Shown here piece after piece: positions 47,801-58,240 of a DNA stretch of 64,000 nucleotides. Location of the stretch: assembly GCA_947652115.1 (NCBI GenBank), contig OX393570.1, positions 8,938,346 to 9,002,345 of the forward strand. Reading direction: 5' to 3'. The notes beneath the pieces were generated by a model that was given only the letters and a program-made list of their open reading frames with translations, made no database searches and was not told the origin of the DNA. The stretch comes from Blastomussa wellsi. Lineage: Eukaryota; Cnidaria; Anthozoa; Scleractinia; Plerogyridae. Position 1 is the first letter of the stretch. Every line of letters begins with the position of its first letter. A program made the position numbers and the translations under genes.

Positions 47801-49997
47801 ATGGTTGGCTGGCATTCAATACTTGCAGAGAATAAAATCTAAACAGTTGCAAATTGCAAAAACAGGCATTTCTGGCCAATACCCAGTACCAGTGTTTTGC
47901 CTGATGTGGCAAAAGAATTTGCCAGACAAGCATCATCTTAGTTCATTGCATAGAGTGTTCATCAACATTCAGCCTGAGCCCCAGAAAGCTGGAGAAGTTT
48001 AAAGCATGGAAAAATGAAAATGCTACTATTTACCTTTTCCATGCACATGTGAACATTTGAAACTACACAGGGTTGTGAAAAACATTCCCAGGGCTAGGTC
48101 TGGTCATTTCTGTAAGAAATTCTGCTGCAGAAGTTTTTGTCTTGCATTGAAATAATGGAGGAAAATAGATGGCAGCACTGTGCTCTTTCTCAGAAAAGGA
48201 AGACAAGATATTGCAGAAAAACTACATACCAGCTGCAAAACAATACATGGATTTCATGCAAATCCTACCTGACAAGCAAACAGTATTCGTTTAACTCAGT
48301 CGTTTAATCACAGAGCAAACATTACAAAGCAACTCTTCTGCTTCCAACTCAAATGAAACGTTCGGCCAAAAATATCAAGCAAGAGCTTATTAATAGCTCC
48401 TTTTCAACCAAGCAGCCAGCTGGCAGGAATCTGACCGCATTGCATCCTGGGAAATTAGACGGTTCTTTGAGCGGGAAACACCCACCTCAAACCAATTTCA
48501 TGTTTTTTTTACAAGTCTCTGACCAGGCTTCAATGACACACTAAAAGTTTTCCAGCCACTTCAACCCTCCAGTGAAACTTTCATATTTGCCAGTTGAAGC
48601 CTGGCGAGACAAGGCTCATTTGCTTTTTGGCCCCTTGTCCATGAGCAACAAACTGGCAGTAGCTGTCGTCGAGCATCTGGTCCAAGCCCAGTTTGTCGCA
48701 TTCACAGTGCCAATAAACATTTCTTTGGAATTGGCAAGGTTTAAGCCATCTCAGCTCTTGATGATGAGCTCCGGCACCAGCAAATGTTCCAAAACAATGA
48801 AATTTGGGGCAATTTTTTCCCCAAATTACATCAATTCTGCCCACGATTCTGCCGAGCAGAAATCAAATGAGCCGAGTATGGTCACGTGACCAGTCCCTCA
48901 GACCAGTCCCTCAACCAAAACATTTGCCGAAAACAGAGCCTTTATTTTGAGAAGTCAATGACGTTGCATCTCTTTCCAATCGAGTCTATTTGACGTACTT
49001 TTCTGTCCTCCTTGCTGCTTTAATAAACGGTGGAGGCAAAACAAATGTTTTTGAATGATTCAGCCTTTATTTATTCCGTAGTTACATTTTTTAAAATTTT
49101 CGTTAACTGTTTTAAGAACTGTGCAGTAACTACCCGCATTTATTCAATAACTTCCTTGGCCCTTCTTTTACCAACTGATCATTCTGTCACTGAGTTAAGG
49201 CTGACAATCCATTGACGAGACATCATTGCCGCCGTCATTTTCTGTAAAAGGAAAAGAGAACTTGTTGTTATGAAGGGTTACCCGCCAGTGTTATAAGCAG
49301 ATTTCAAAGAAGAGTCCTTTATCTCTTAAAATGCCTCGGTAAGAATTTCGGCCGGCCTACGACCCTGACAAAATAATTATGAATTATGAAAGCGAAAGAA
49401 CAGACACGGAGGTACGGGCTGGGAGACGGGACAGTTTTGTTTAATATATATATTTAGCGAACTTTTGTCGTCGTATTTCCGTCCCCTTTATAATAATTCC
49501 CGTATTTCCGTTCCCGTAATAATATTTCCCGTATTTCCGTTGGTGTAGTTTTACTGACGGGCATACAGTCACGTCAACGTCATTGTCACTTTGATGTATT
49601 CCCTAAATTCATACCCGTTCATTGAGCAGCAGCAAAGAAACTCAGGGATGCCACAGTTGAGTGGGGGGCAGAGATAAAAGCCTCCAGCGCAGGGAGAAAA
49701 CGAATTGGTACAGTATCCGGCATTATCCATACATTCTGTAAAGAAGAAAAGGTCGTTAGTTTGTTAGCCACCAAGGTGTCTATCGCCATTACAGAAGTAC
49801 GAACGACGGAAAATTTTCGTCAAAATATAGGGGGTACGAATTTCGACTAACGTGCCCAATAATTTGAACATCAAAGGTATATCATTGTTTTAAGAAAAGC
49901 GCAAAAGCTTGTGTGCAAAATCAAAGTATTTTACGTTGTCAGAATAGTCATGTTAATTATTTCTGGGACAACCCGTATAACTATTACAGCTAGTCTG
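44521..49997. repeat. Array unit 4 (5,477 bp)
   Basis: Standard unit carrying the 5' part of gene copy 3 and the 3' exons of copy 4. Private changes include GGTCTGGTCATT near 48099 and GGGGCAATTTTTTCC near 48807. It shares GCTGTCGTCG near 48664 with unit 1, unlike units 2-3. Confidence 0.9.
45638..45680 (-). promoter_or_regulatory. Promoter of peptide gene copy 3
   Basis: CCAAT (complement of 45676-45680) and TATTTAAT (45638-45645), identical in layout to copy 2. Confidence 0.5.
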
Positions 49998-50294
49998 ATT
50001 ATCCATCCATCTTGGCTAGATCATTATATTATCTTTTATACTCGCACAAAACATGGGTTTTTGAATCAGAGCGCGCACAGAATCCTATCTGTATTATAAT
50101 AGTAGATAGTTAATTCTAAAGAAATCATTACAAATGTAATATAATGGACAAATAAACAATGGACCAAAGAAACACTCACGATTTTGCCTGGCAGAAAGTT
50201 CCAAGGGGTTCCTCTTGTTTCTTGGGATTGCTCCTTGTACGGCAAGGGCTCCCGAAATAATCAACATCAGGCACAAACTAAACTTCGCCTCCAT
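49235..50294 (-). CDS. Secreted eight-cysteine peptide precursor, complete copy 4
   Basis: Exons 50294-50180, 49735-49615 and 49241-49235, encoding the same 80-residue precursor. Exon 1 and the promoter lie in the partial fifth unit, which is the most diverged of the set upstream of the gene (for example ATTCATCATGCTTC near 50824), so this copy may be regulated differently. Predicted 5' UTR exon ends near 51013. Polyadenylation signal at 49066-49075. Confidence 0.75.
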
Positions 50295-51114
50295 AGCTTT
50301 CTTTACTATAACAGAAAAACAGGACTTAGGTGAGGAAATCAAATGGTGGAAATTCTTACGATTTGTTCCTTGAATGGAGAAGCCCTGTTTGATGTCCTAC
50401 CTTTCAGTTTCAAACTGAATATTATTATGACCACGGTCTTTTGACTTGAATTTTGAGAATAAACGTTTGCCACCTGCCACTCCCCCGTAACAAGAGTCAG
50501 CTAAAAGCTTTGTATTGCTTAGCGATAGCAGACCATAGCGCGGCAATTCAACACCAATAGCTCTGGCTCGCTAAAATGTCTTCTTGCCTGACTCAGCATT
50601 CGATTTTCAAAATTCTGCGACGTTGGAAACTCTAGCTCTAAAGACGTTTTCTACGAGGTCAGAAGGCAACTCAAACCTGTTAAGGTGTGGCTCAAAGCTG
50701 CTTCAAAATTTCCCAAAACGTATTACAAATAGATATTTTTCTCTGAATTAACAGTTTTCTGATATTTGCGCTGCAATTTAATAACTATAAGAAAGTACAG
50801 TCATCAAATAAAAAGAACAGGCTATTCATCATGCTTCAAGGGAACGAAATACGTCGATGCTTTGAAGCGACAACGACAACGACGTTAATGCCGGTTAACG
50901 AGTACTGGAAAATGACCGGCTCACTCAGGGCTTCAGTACAGAATAAAAATATATCCATGGCTAAAATAAAATACCGACAGCTCTCAGTTTAAAGAAGTTC
51001 GTATATTCTCACCTGTCTCTGTTGAAGCAACCAAAGGTCTTCGTGTACGTGCTGTATCTTGGACGGATGAGATTAACTCCGCTTGCCCTTTGCTTCGATA
51101 GCTCTTTACAATCT

Positions 51115-51157
51115 ATAAAATAACCTTAGGGGACAAAACCAAACCTATTGGGATTGG
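51115..51157 (-). promoter_or_regulatory. Promoter of peptide gene copy 4, altered TATA-like box
   Basis: The CCAAT box is kept (complement of 51153-51157) but the TATA-like sequence reads TATTTTAT instead of TATTTAAT on the minus strand. Activity could differ from the other three copies. Confidence 0.45.
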
Positions 51158-51650
51158 TCAATACGAATTGTGACAAAATCGTTTGATGAATAGGTACATT
51201 CTCGGCTCATTCATCCTCGGTGAAAAAGCCTGTGAAACTCACCAGTGACGTGAAACGAAGAACGAACAAGACAACAAAGAACAGAAAAACAATAGCTGAA
51301 AAACAAAGAAATAAGTCACAGGTTTTGACGTAATATGGCAAAAACTCGGGCTTTGTGCTTCATTGCGGGTTCCAAACAAAGAGAAACAGATGAAATCGCG
51401 AGGCTGAAGGCCGAGTTCTTTTATTGTTTCGAGGTATTCTAAACCCGTGATGAGGCGCGGCACGAAGCCCGAGTTTTTGGTATGCCTTCTTAAATGAACA
51501 ATAAAAAATTATGCAGCGTGATTTTTTCCACAAAACCAATTTGTATACGTGATTCATTAGCTGCCGACCACGAGGAAAGAAGGAGAGGCAAATTTTGGCG
51601 AGACGAACTCGGTATACGAAGAAGAGAATTGCGAGTCAAGAAAGCTATCG

Positions 51651-51881
51651 CCTGTCAACGAAACATAAGAGCTATTTTCACCGATTAGCGAATTGCTTGG
51701 GTGCTTGAAAGTTGTCATTTTGGAGCTAGGAGGTCTGTTAAAAAGATTACGTTTTACACAAGGTTGCGCTGAATGCTCTCGGCTCAAGTGTTGAAAAAGT
51801 AGTTATGCGCGGAGTTTGAATCGCTTGCGTAGAAACTTGTCATGGAAACGTTGAAAGAGTAATATCCGTGATCGAAGATCG
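51651..51881. repeat. 231-bp segment present only in unit 5
   Basis: In units 1-4 AGCTATCG runs directly into TTTATGG. Here 231 bases lie between, and ATCG occurs at both edges. This is either an insertion in unit 5 or the ancestral sequence lost from the amplified units by ATCG microhomology. No coding signature. Confidence 0.7.
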
Positions 51882-52056
51882 TTTATGGAATAGTACATGG
51901 TATCCAACTCTGTGTATTTTAGAAATTATTGTTATCATTATTTCTGTTTCACGAATTGCTGAAAATCTCATTAAAAATGCAAGTGTTTGATATAGCATCA
52001 AAATCCGTATCGGATCTCAGATCAGAACCCTTAAGATGTGTACGGGTGTTTCATTG

Positions 52057-53033
52057 CAAACTTATCTTTGCGGTGGGTTTCTTGCAAACTTATCTTTGCA
52101 GTGTGTTTCTTGCAAACTTATCTTTGCAGTGGGTTTCTTGCAAACTTATCTTCGCAGTGGGTTTCTTGCAAACGTATCTTCGCAGTGGGTTTCTTGCAAA
52201 CTTATCTTTGCAGTGGGTTTCTTGCAAACTTATCTTCGCAGTGGGTTTCTTGCAAACTTATCTTCGCAGTGGGTTTCTTGCAAACTTATCTTTGCAGTGG
52301 GTTTCTTGCAAACTTATCTTCGCAGTGGGTTTCTTGCAAACGTATCTTCGCAGTGGGTTTCTTGCAAACTTATCTTTGCAGTGGGTTTCTTGCAAACTTA
52401 TCTTCGCAGTGGGTTTCTTGCAAACTTATCTTTGCAGTGGGTTTCTTGCAAACTTATCGTCGCAGTGGGTTTCTTGCAAACTTATCTTTGCAGTGGGTTT
52501 CTTGCAAACTTATCTTCGCAGTGGGTTTCTTGCAAACTTATCGTCGCAGTGGGTTTCTTGCAAACTTATCTTCGCAGTGGGTTTCTTGCAAACTTATCTT
52601 TGCAGTGGGTTTCTTGCAAACTTATATTCGCAGTGGGTTTCTTGCAAACTTATCTTTGCAGTGGGTTTCTTGCAAACTTATCGTCGCAGTGGGTTTCTTG
52701 CAAACTTATCTTTGCAGTGGGTTTCTTGCAAACTTATCGTCGCAGTGGGTTTCTTGCAAACTTATCGTCGCAGTGGGTTTCTTGCAAACTTATCTTCGCA
52801 GTGGGTTTCTTGCAAACTTATCTTTGCAGTGGGTTTCTTGCAAACTTATCTTCGAAGTGGGTTTCTTGTAAACTTATCTTCGCAGTGGGTTTCTTGCAAA
52901 CTTATCTTTGCAGTGGGTTTCTTGTAAACTTAGCTTTGCAGTGGGTTTCTTGCAAACTTATCTTCGCAGTGGGTTTCTTGCAAACTTATCTTCGCAGTGG
53001 GTTTCTTGCAAACTTATCTTCGCAGTGGGTTTC
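52057..53033. repeat. 28-bp minisatellite, about 35 copies
   Basis: Unit CAAACTTATCTTCGCAG followed by TGGGTTTCTTG. Most variation is in one position group (TTTGC, TTCGC or GTCGC), with rarer CGTATC, TATATTC, TTAGC and CTTGTAAA variants. A block of TTCGC, CGTATCTTCGC, TTTGC, TTCGC recurs six units apart near 52150 and 52320, showing higher-order duplication. Since 28 is one more than a multiple of three, all three + frames stay open with an 84-base period. These frames are not genes. Confidence 0.95.
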
Positions 53034-53319
53034 ATAACCCAATATTATTTCAAACACTCTTGTTCCTTGGCTGTTTCAAATTTACAATAAATAAAATACA
53101 AACAGTGGCAACAAACATAACACATGGCCACAGCATGGTGACCGTTACAAAAAGCATTGACGGTCCACAAAACTTATGTGCGTTTTTTATAAAGGGTAGT
53201 TCATATTCGCATTACCCTTGATATTCAAGATAATATTGGTTCTGAAAAGAAAACATTGCTACCCTTGCAAAACCTTTGTTTCAATCACAACATACATTTG
53301 AAGCCCTGGATTTCCATGA
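53034..53319. other. Spacer between the two satellites, no gene
   Basis: Unique-looking sequence with AATAAATAAAATAC near 53086. No gene recognised. Confidence 0.4.
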
Positions 53320-53950
53320 TACCTTTTGACCCTTGATATCTCTGGTACCCTTGATGTCATAGATATCCTTGATACCTCAATACCCTTAATACCCTCGATA
53401 ACCATGATACCCTTAATACCTTCGATACCCTCTGATATCCTTGATAACCTCAATATGCTCAATGCCCTCGATACCCTTGATACCTTCGATACCCTCAATA
53501 CCATTGATACCCTTGATACCCTCGATACCCTCGATACCCTCGATACCCTCGATACCTTCGATACCCTTGATACCCTCAATACCCTTGATACCCTTGATAC
53601 CCTCGATACCCTGGATACCTTCGATACCCTTGATACCCTCGATACCCTGGATACCTTCGATACCCTTGATACCCTCAATACCCTTGATACCCTTGATACC
53701 CTCGATACCCTGGATACCTTCGATACCCTTGATACCCTCGATACCCTTGAAACCCTCGAGACCCTCGATACTCTTGATACCCTCGATACCATTGATACCC
53801 TCGATACCTTCGATACTCTTGATACCGTTGATACCGTTGAAACCCTCGATACCTTCGTTACCATTGATACCCTCGAGACCCTTGAAACCCTCGATACCAC
53901 TGATCCCCTTGATACCCTCGATACCCCTGATACCCTTGATACCATCGATA
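53320..53950. repeat. 9-bp-period satellite (GATACCCTC / GATACCCTT)
   Basis: Dozens of 9-base units, GATACC followed by CTC, CTT, TTC or CTG, more irregular at the left end. Larger duplicated blocks of about 54-120 bp are visible at 53560-53740. Because the period is divisible by three, both strands stay open (DTLDTL, IPSIPL and RVSRVS repeats). Not a gene. Confidence 0.95.
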
Positions 53951-54724
53951 CTCTCTCTCTCTCTCTCTCTTGGAATGTGTGAGAGGGTAAACGTCTACAT
54001 GTCTCACTGTATGCCTTTCTCTCTAGCTTGTCTCTTTCTTTCTACCATCAGTACCATAGATATCCACGATACCCTCAATAACCTTGATACCCTCGATACC
54101 CTTACAATACAATACAATAGTTTATTGACACTCCCATGGTGGGGCTTTTCAGTGACAAAGCGACTAAAAACTAATTAAGATAAGAGAAGTAGTTAACAAA
54201 AGCAATATAAACATACCTATTTCAGAATTAATCGTATAATAAATATTCTCACTACGTACTATACAATATGCATATTTTAAGTTGAAAATTATAATAAAAT
54301 AAGACACTAGTAAGATACTAAAATACTATCATAACGTGCTATTTATACCCTCGATACCATCGATACTCTCTCTCTCTCTCTCTCTTGGAATGTGTGAGAA
54401 AGTAAATGTCTACATGTCTCACTTTATGCCTTTCTCTCTAGCTTGTCTCTTTCTTTCTACCCTCAGTACCATAGATACCCATGATACCCTCAATAACCTT
54501 GATACCCTTGATACCCTTGATACCCCTGATACCCTTGATACCATCGATACTCTCCCTCTCTCTTGGAATGTGTGAGAAAGTAAATGTCTACATGTCTCAC
54601 TGTATGTCTTTCTCTCTAGCTTGTCTCTTTCTTTCTACCCTCAGTACCATAGATACCCATGATACCCTCAATAACCTTGATACCCTTGATACCCTTGATA
54701 CCCTCGATACCCTTGATACCATCG

Positions 54725-54765
<41 letters not shown>

Positions 54766-54905
54766 ATATGTGAGAGAGTAAATGTCTACATGTCTCACTG
54801 TATGTCTTTCTCTCTAGCTTGTCTCTTTCTTTCTACCATCAGTACCGTAGACACCCATGATACCCTCAATAACCTTGATACCCTGGATACCCTTGATACT
54901 CTCTC
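53949..54905. repeat. Segmental repeats: CT microsatellite plus a shared block, four copies
   Basis: A module of (CT)n, TTGGAATGTGTGAGA, GTAAATGTCTACATGTCTCAC, a C/T-rich middle (CTAGCTTGTCTCTTTC) and a GATACCCTC tract occurs from about 53949, 54364, 54551 and 54730, with a partial CT-rich copy after 54900. Spacing is near 185 bp except where a retroelement tail interrupts the first. The module contains the 9-bp satellite, so the two expanded together. Confidence 0.85.
54101..54347 (-). mobile_element. Probable retroelement 3' end inserted in the satellite
   Basis: About 247 bases break the satellite. Read on the minus strand it ends CAATAAACTATTG then TATTGTATTGTAA, a polyadenylation-like signal with a short-repeat tail typical of 5'-truncated LINE or SINE insertions. 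Only non-coding 3' sequence is present, so the family cannot be named. Confidence 0.5.
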
Positions 54906-55502
54906 TCTCTCTTAGTATGTGTGAGTGAGTAAATGTCTCCATGTCTCCATGTTTCTCTCTCTCTCTCCCTCTCTTACTTTGTGTCTGTTTAGTCCTATGT
55001 GTGTCTGCTCCGGTGTATTTGTCCCTTCCTCCCTCTCTCTCCCTCTCCGTCTTCCTCTTTGTGTAGGAGAGAAAAAAAGGACTCGCAACCAAAAAATACA
55101 ATTTTTATTTTGTATATTTTAATCAACAACCGAGTAACCAAATACACATGAAACAACACAATATTGTAAAATAAAACAAAGGAATAACCAATAAGCCAAT
55201 CAGAAGGCACCTTAGGATAGCTGCTACATCACTCTAATCTTTCAGTCTACGGAGCTCATCGGAAATCTAACCAATTCACCGATAGAGATTATTTACAAAC
55301 TGTTCGGTTTTTGTAGTCTAAAAAACGCAAATGAACTTGGGGCCTACCTCAAAATATGTGGTAACGCGGTGAAGAACCGTGAAATTCGCAAGGGTAATTA
55401 TTCTAACAGCCTGGTTGTTGACAGCTCAAACGCACGAGTCACGCACTTCAGCACATCATCTTCACCCAGTCAAAATGTGATATTTTCTAATTTACGACAT
55501 TA
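54906..55502. other. CT-rich tract and spacer, no gene
   Basis: 54900-55070 is pyrimidine-rich (CTCTCTCTCCCTCTC). The remainder to 55502 shows no coding signature. Confidence 0.45.
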
Positions 55503-55624
55503 TTAACCAATAGCCGTGCAAGAATTTATCACACCCCCAAGACCCTTTTGCGCGCTCACTCCCAGAACCCTCTCTGCTCCCACTTTCATCAAAAATAGAT
55601 TTTTTTCTATATACAAAGGCTTAT

Positions 55625-55735
55625 GGTACTTTGCGAAATACCATTTCGCAAAGTACCATTTCGCAAAGTACCATTTCGCAAAGTACCATTTCGTTTCGTT
55701 TCGTTTCGTTTCGCAAAGTACTATAAGCCATATAC
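55625..55735. repeat. 15-bp tandem repeat plus TTTCG microsatellite, palindromic edge
   Basis: CCATTTCGCAAAGTA is repeated four times (55643-55702), followed by TTTCG four times and another CGCAAAGTACTATA. The left edge TATGGTACTTTGCGAAAT is the reverse complement of the repeat, so the tract can fold. Open frames over it (YFAKYHFAKYHF) are a by-product. Confidence 0.9.
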
Positions 55736-56800
55736 AAACACAAACAATATATTCAATTTCCATTTACGCGCGGACTATTAGTGATGCCTCCTCGGGTTTC
55801 GCACTCTGGGCCGAAACCCTGCATTCAGAAAATGTGTACTTCTGGGGATTTATTTTTAAAGCTTCGCCACGAAAACGTGTTAGCGTGAGGTGGTCAGTTG
55901 AGGTATACTGATACCTTAAAGGAATCCCAATTTTTTGCTTATTTCTGAGAACAAACTCGCCAAAGACTGAAAACAGTGGGAGCGATTGAAGCTGTTGTTG
56001 AAAGTTTTCAACAAGCGCGCGAGATGGCGTCACACTACTTCGCTAATAGCTCCTTCTAATTAAACGAGAAAGAGAAAGGGGCACCAAACGAACAAAATGT
56101 GACAGAATGCATGTTTTAACCCAAATTAATGAAAATATATGATATTAAAACAATTACAGGTGTTCTTGATTGTTGCTGGGAAAAATTAGCACACCATTGC
56201 TCTAATTTTTCTTGAAACCCTCGAAATTATTAAAGTACGCGCGAAAATTAGTGATAAGGTAACGTCTTTCTGTAACGTCTTTTGCATAGCATCTTTTGAC
56301 TTTAACTGATCCCGGTGTACAAAGATCCGGCACCATTTATTGGTTTGTCGTTGTGGTCTTGCCGATATTAGAAGATTTACTTTTTTTGGCTGGGGGAAAC
56401 ATTTTTGTATGTCATTGACTAATAAGTGTAGCCGTATGTCTTGCATCTGACCGACTCATGATCGATCGAAGCTGAATAAAATAAATCCTCGTTTTCTCCT
56501 TCCCTCTTTTCCGTGTCTTATTTATATTTGAAGAAATTTCAGTTTTGATTGGCAGCAATTACAAATTTGTCGGTTTCACTGATTTTCATCAAACGGCAAT
56601 ATTTCCATTTCGCATTTATATGACAATGTAATGACACCGGACACGATTCAGTAATTAAAGATTCGGTAATCAACATGAATAATTCACGCACGTTTACTAT
56701 TTTGATCAGTCCCAGATTCTCAGTTTCTCTTTTTGTTATCTCTATCAGAGATTTTCATTGTGCCTTTTTTAATCACTTAACAGATGTTTAGGATTAACAT
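55736..56800. other. Repeat-like spacer, no gene
   Basis: Includes the segment 55979-56021 that is an inverted copy of 9306-9346. Otherwise non-coding. The right part is the 5' flank of the PH-domain gene. Confidence 0.4.
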
Positions 56801-56918
56801 CTGCCCAGGGTTGAAGCTTCTGGTCGATTCCGTTCCTATCTGTGGTCCAAAATGACCAAAATGTTTGGAAACCAATGGGAAAATTTCGTTTTTGTGTAAT
56901 GCAAGTTTCACAGGACGA

Positions 56919-57551
56919 ATGGCTATTCAAACAGAAACGTACTATGAAGATTTCTTAAAGAAAGAAGATCATACTGGTAAATGGCGGATGTACTGGGCGT
57001 CGCTGAACGCCTCTGGGCTTTACTTTCGCTTGGGGAAAACAGTGGAAGGGCATGAAAATTTCCAGCAGTGTATCGAGCTTACTCCAGCATCAAGATGTGT
57101 CGTAGCCAAACGGCGAATGTACAGCTTTCGGTTTCAATTGATCAGCGAAGGAGAGGTTTACACGCTCAAATGCGAGACATTTTTACAGAGGTACCGCTGG
57201 ATGTATATGATAAATTTGGTTGTGAATGGCCGACCGCCAGAATCGCCACCCAAAGCTATCGATCCTTCTTTTAACATTGCCAAGACATGGAATAACGACG
57301 ACAGCGTTGATGCGACCGAGTCTTGGAATCAACGTAACTCGAAGCCAAGAAATGCCATTGCCAAATCGTCAAGTTTCACTCGAGCATTTCCATTCAAGAG
57401 TATCGGTAACTGGAAAAAGCGAAATAACAGTCTTCCACCAGCTCGATGTTCACGAAAGAAAGAATGTGTGTCGAAAGAAAACTCGACGAAAACAGCAGAT
57501 GTTAACTGCAGCTTTAATTTTGCCGAAAACATGGCTTACTTTGAAGATTAG
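56919..57551 (+). CDS. PH-domain protein, 210 aa
   Basis: ATG at 56919 opens a frame of 210 codons with no interruption. Residues about 7-112 fit a pleckstrin-homology fold: EDFLKKEDHTGKWRMYWASL (first strands with the usual KW-R-W pattern), LYFRLGK, IELTPASRCV, YSFRFQLISEGEVYTLKCE, and a C-terminal helix RYRWMYMINLVV with the near-invariant Trp. PH domains bind phosphoinositides or proteins at membranes. The tail is basic and Ser-rich (KSSSFTRAF, NWKKRNNSLPP) with no second domain. A splice-acceptor-like TTTCACAG ends 5 bases before the ATG, so a 5' UTR intron is likely and the ATG is chosen for that reason. I cannot name the subfamily. It could be a short adaptor or a retrocopy of a larger gene. 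Confidence 0.65.
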   Translation: MAIQTETYYEDFLKKEDHTGKWRMYWASLNASGLYFRLGKTVEGHENFQQCIELTPASRCVVAKRRMYSFRFQLISEGEVYTLKCETFLQRYRWMYMINLVVNGRPPESPPKAIDPSFNIAKTWNNDDSVDATESWNQRNSKPRNAIAKSSSFTRAFPFKSIGNWKKRNNSLPPARCSRKKECVSKENSTKTADVNCSFNFAENMAYFED

Positions 57552-57609
57552 TCATGAACGCATGGCCGGTGTAAAAGATGCATAATTATAGAAGTCACGC
57601 AATCTTCAA

Positions 57610-58240
57610 ATGGGAACTTGAACTTGAACTATATTTTTATTTAAACACGGTAAATCTATCAGATAAAATATTAATAATAATGATAAAAATTACAATCTAC
57701 TTTAATCTATATAAACATGATCTAAAAATTTAAATACTAAATATAGAGAAAATAAAGAAATTCTGCTTTACATAGATGCCGTGTGCGTTTTATCGATTCA
57801 GACGAAGAAATCGCGACAACCATTTCGAAAAGATTGAAGTGAGTTTGCTTGCCGCAATTCAGTGGACAAGCTGTTCCAGATAACCGCACCATTATAGCTA
57901 AAGCTATTTTTCAGGAAATTGGTGCGGGGCAATGGAACAGCTAGTTTGTTTTCTGAGTTCCTTATATTATATTAAAGGTGGATCATATTTAGTGAAAAGA
58001 GAACCAAGATAGTCGGGCGCAAGACCATGTATAGATTTATAGACCATAATGGCCACTTGTATTTGTCGCTGAGTATCCAACCGTTTCCAGTTGAGTTGCT
58101 CAAGCGCTTGTGTCATAACTGGAGAAGGTTAGAATACGGACAGCCCGATTTTGCAACTTTTGTAGCTTATTCGAAAGAATTTTGTTACAATGCCCCCAGA
58201 CCTCACTGCAGTAATTAAAATACGGTTGAACTAAGGCATT
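57610..58240 (-). mobile_element. 5'-truncated CR1/L2/Jockey-like LINE fragment
   Basis: On the minus strand FNALVQPYFNYCSEVWG and LQKLQNRAVRILTF (58235-58110) are the post-RT block. FSYNGAVIWNSLSTELRQ follows near 57900-57850 and corresponds to HLWNKIPSEIR in the LINE at 1925. Stops interrupt it. The 3' end lies at about 57610 with a short TTCAAG repeat, only 60 bases past the stop codon of the PH gene, so it may supply that gene's 3' end. Confidence 0.75.

Larger units (their letters stand above)
27781..52056. repeat. Tandem array of a 5,477-bp unit (four full units and a partial fifth)
   Basis: The start word ATTATCCATCCATC recurs at 27781, 33567, 39044, 44521 and 49998. Spacings are 5786, 5477, 5477 and 5477. 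Units 2-4 are nearly identical with scattered private substitutions, unit 1 has a 305-bp insertion plus small length differences, and unit 5 ends at 52056, where it switches abruptly into the minisatellite. Unit ends cut through the peptide gene (exon 1 in one unit, exons 2-3 in the previous one), so complete genes exist only across junctions. The private differences argue against a simple assembly loop. Confidence 0.95.
49998..52056. repeat. Array unit 5, partial and more diverged
   Basis: Covers about the first 2.1 kb of the unit. It has more substitutions than units 2-4, lacks 9 bases near 51530 (the CCCTTTTCC tract), and holds 231 bases (51651-51881) absent from all other units. It stops at GGGTGTTTCATTG, after which the minisatellite begins. 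Confidence 0.9.

Noticed and set aside
27781..49997. Assembly artefact as explanation for the near-identical units
   Set aside because: Not excluded, but unit-specific substitutions, the insertion restricted to unit 1 and the diverged partial unit 5 argue for a real array.
51929..53037. Three overlapping + strand reading frames of 277-333 codons with FLQTYLRSGFLAN-type repeats
   Set aside because: They are the 28-bp minisatellite read in its three phases. A repeat length of one more than a multiple of three keeps all frames open. No start context, splice sites or non-repeat coding sequence.
53259..54178. Long frames of DTLDTL, IPSIPL and (minus strand) RVSRVS repeats
   Set aside because: Products of the 9-bp GATACCCTC satellite, open on both strands because the period is a multiple of three.
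55516..55911. 131-codon frame with YFAKYHFAKYHF repeats
   Set aside because: Reading of a 15-bp tandem repeat and TTTCG microsatellite.
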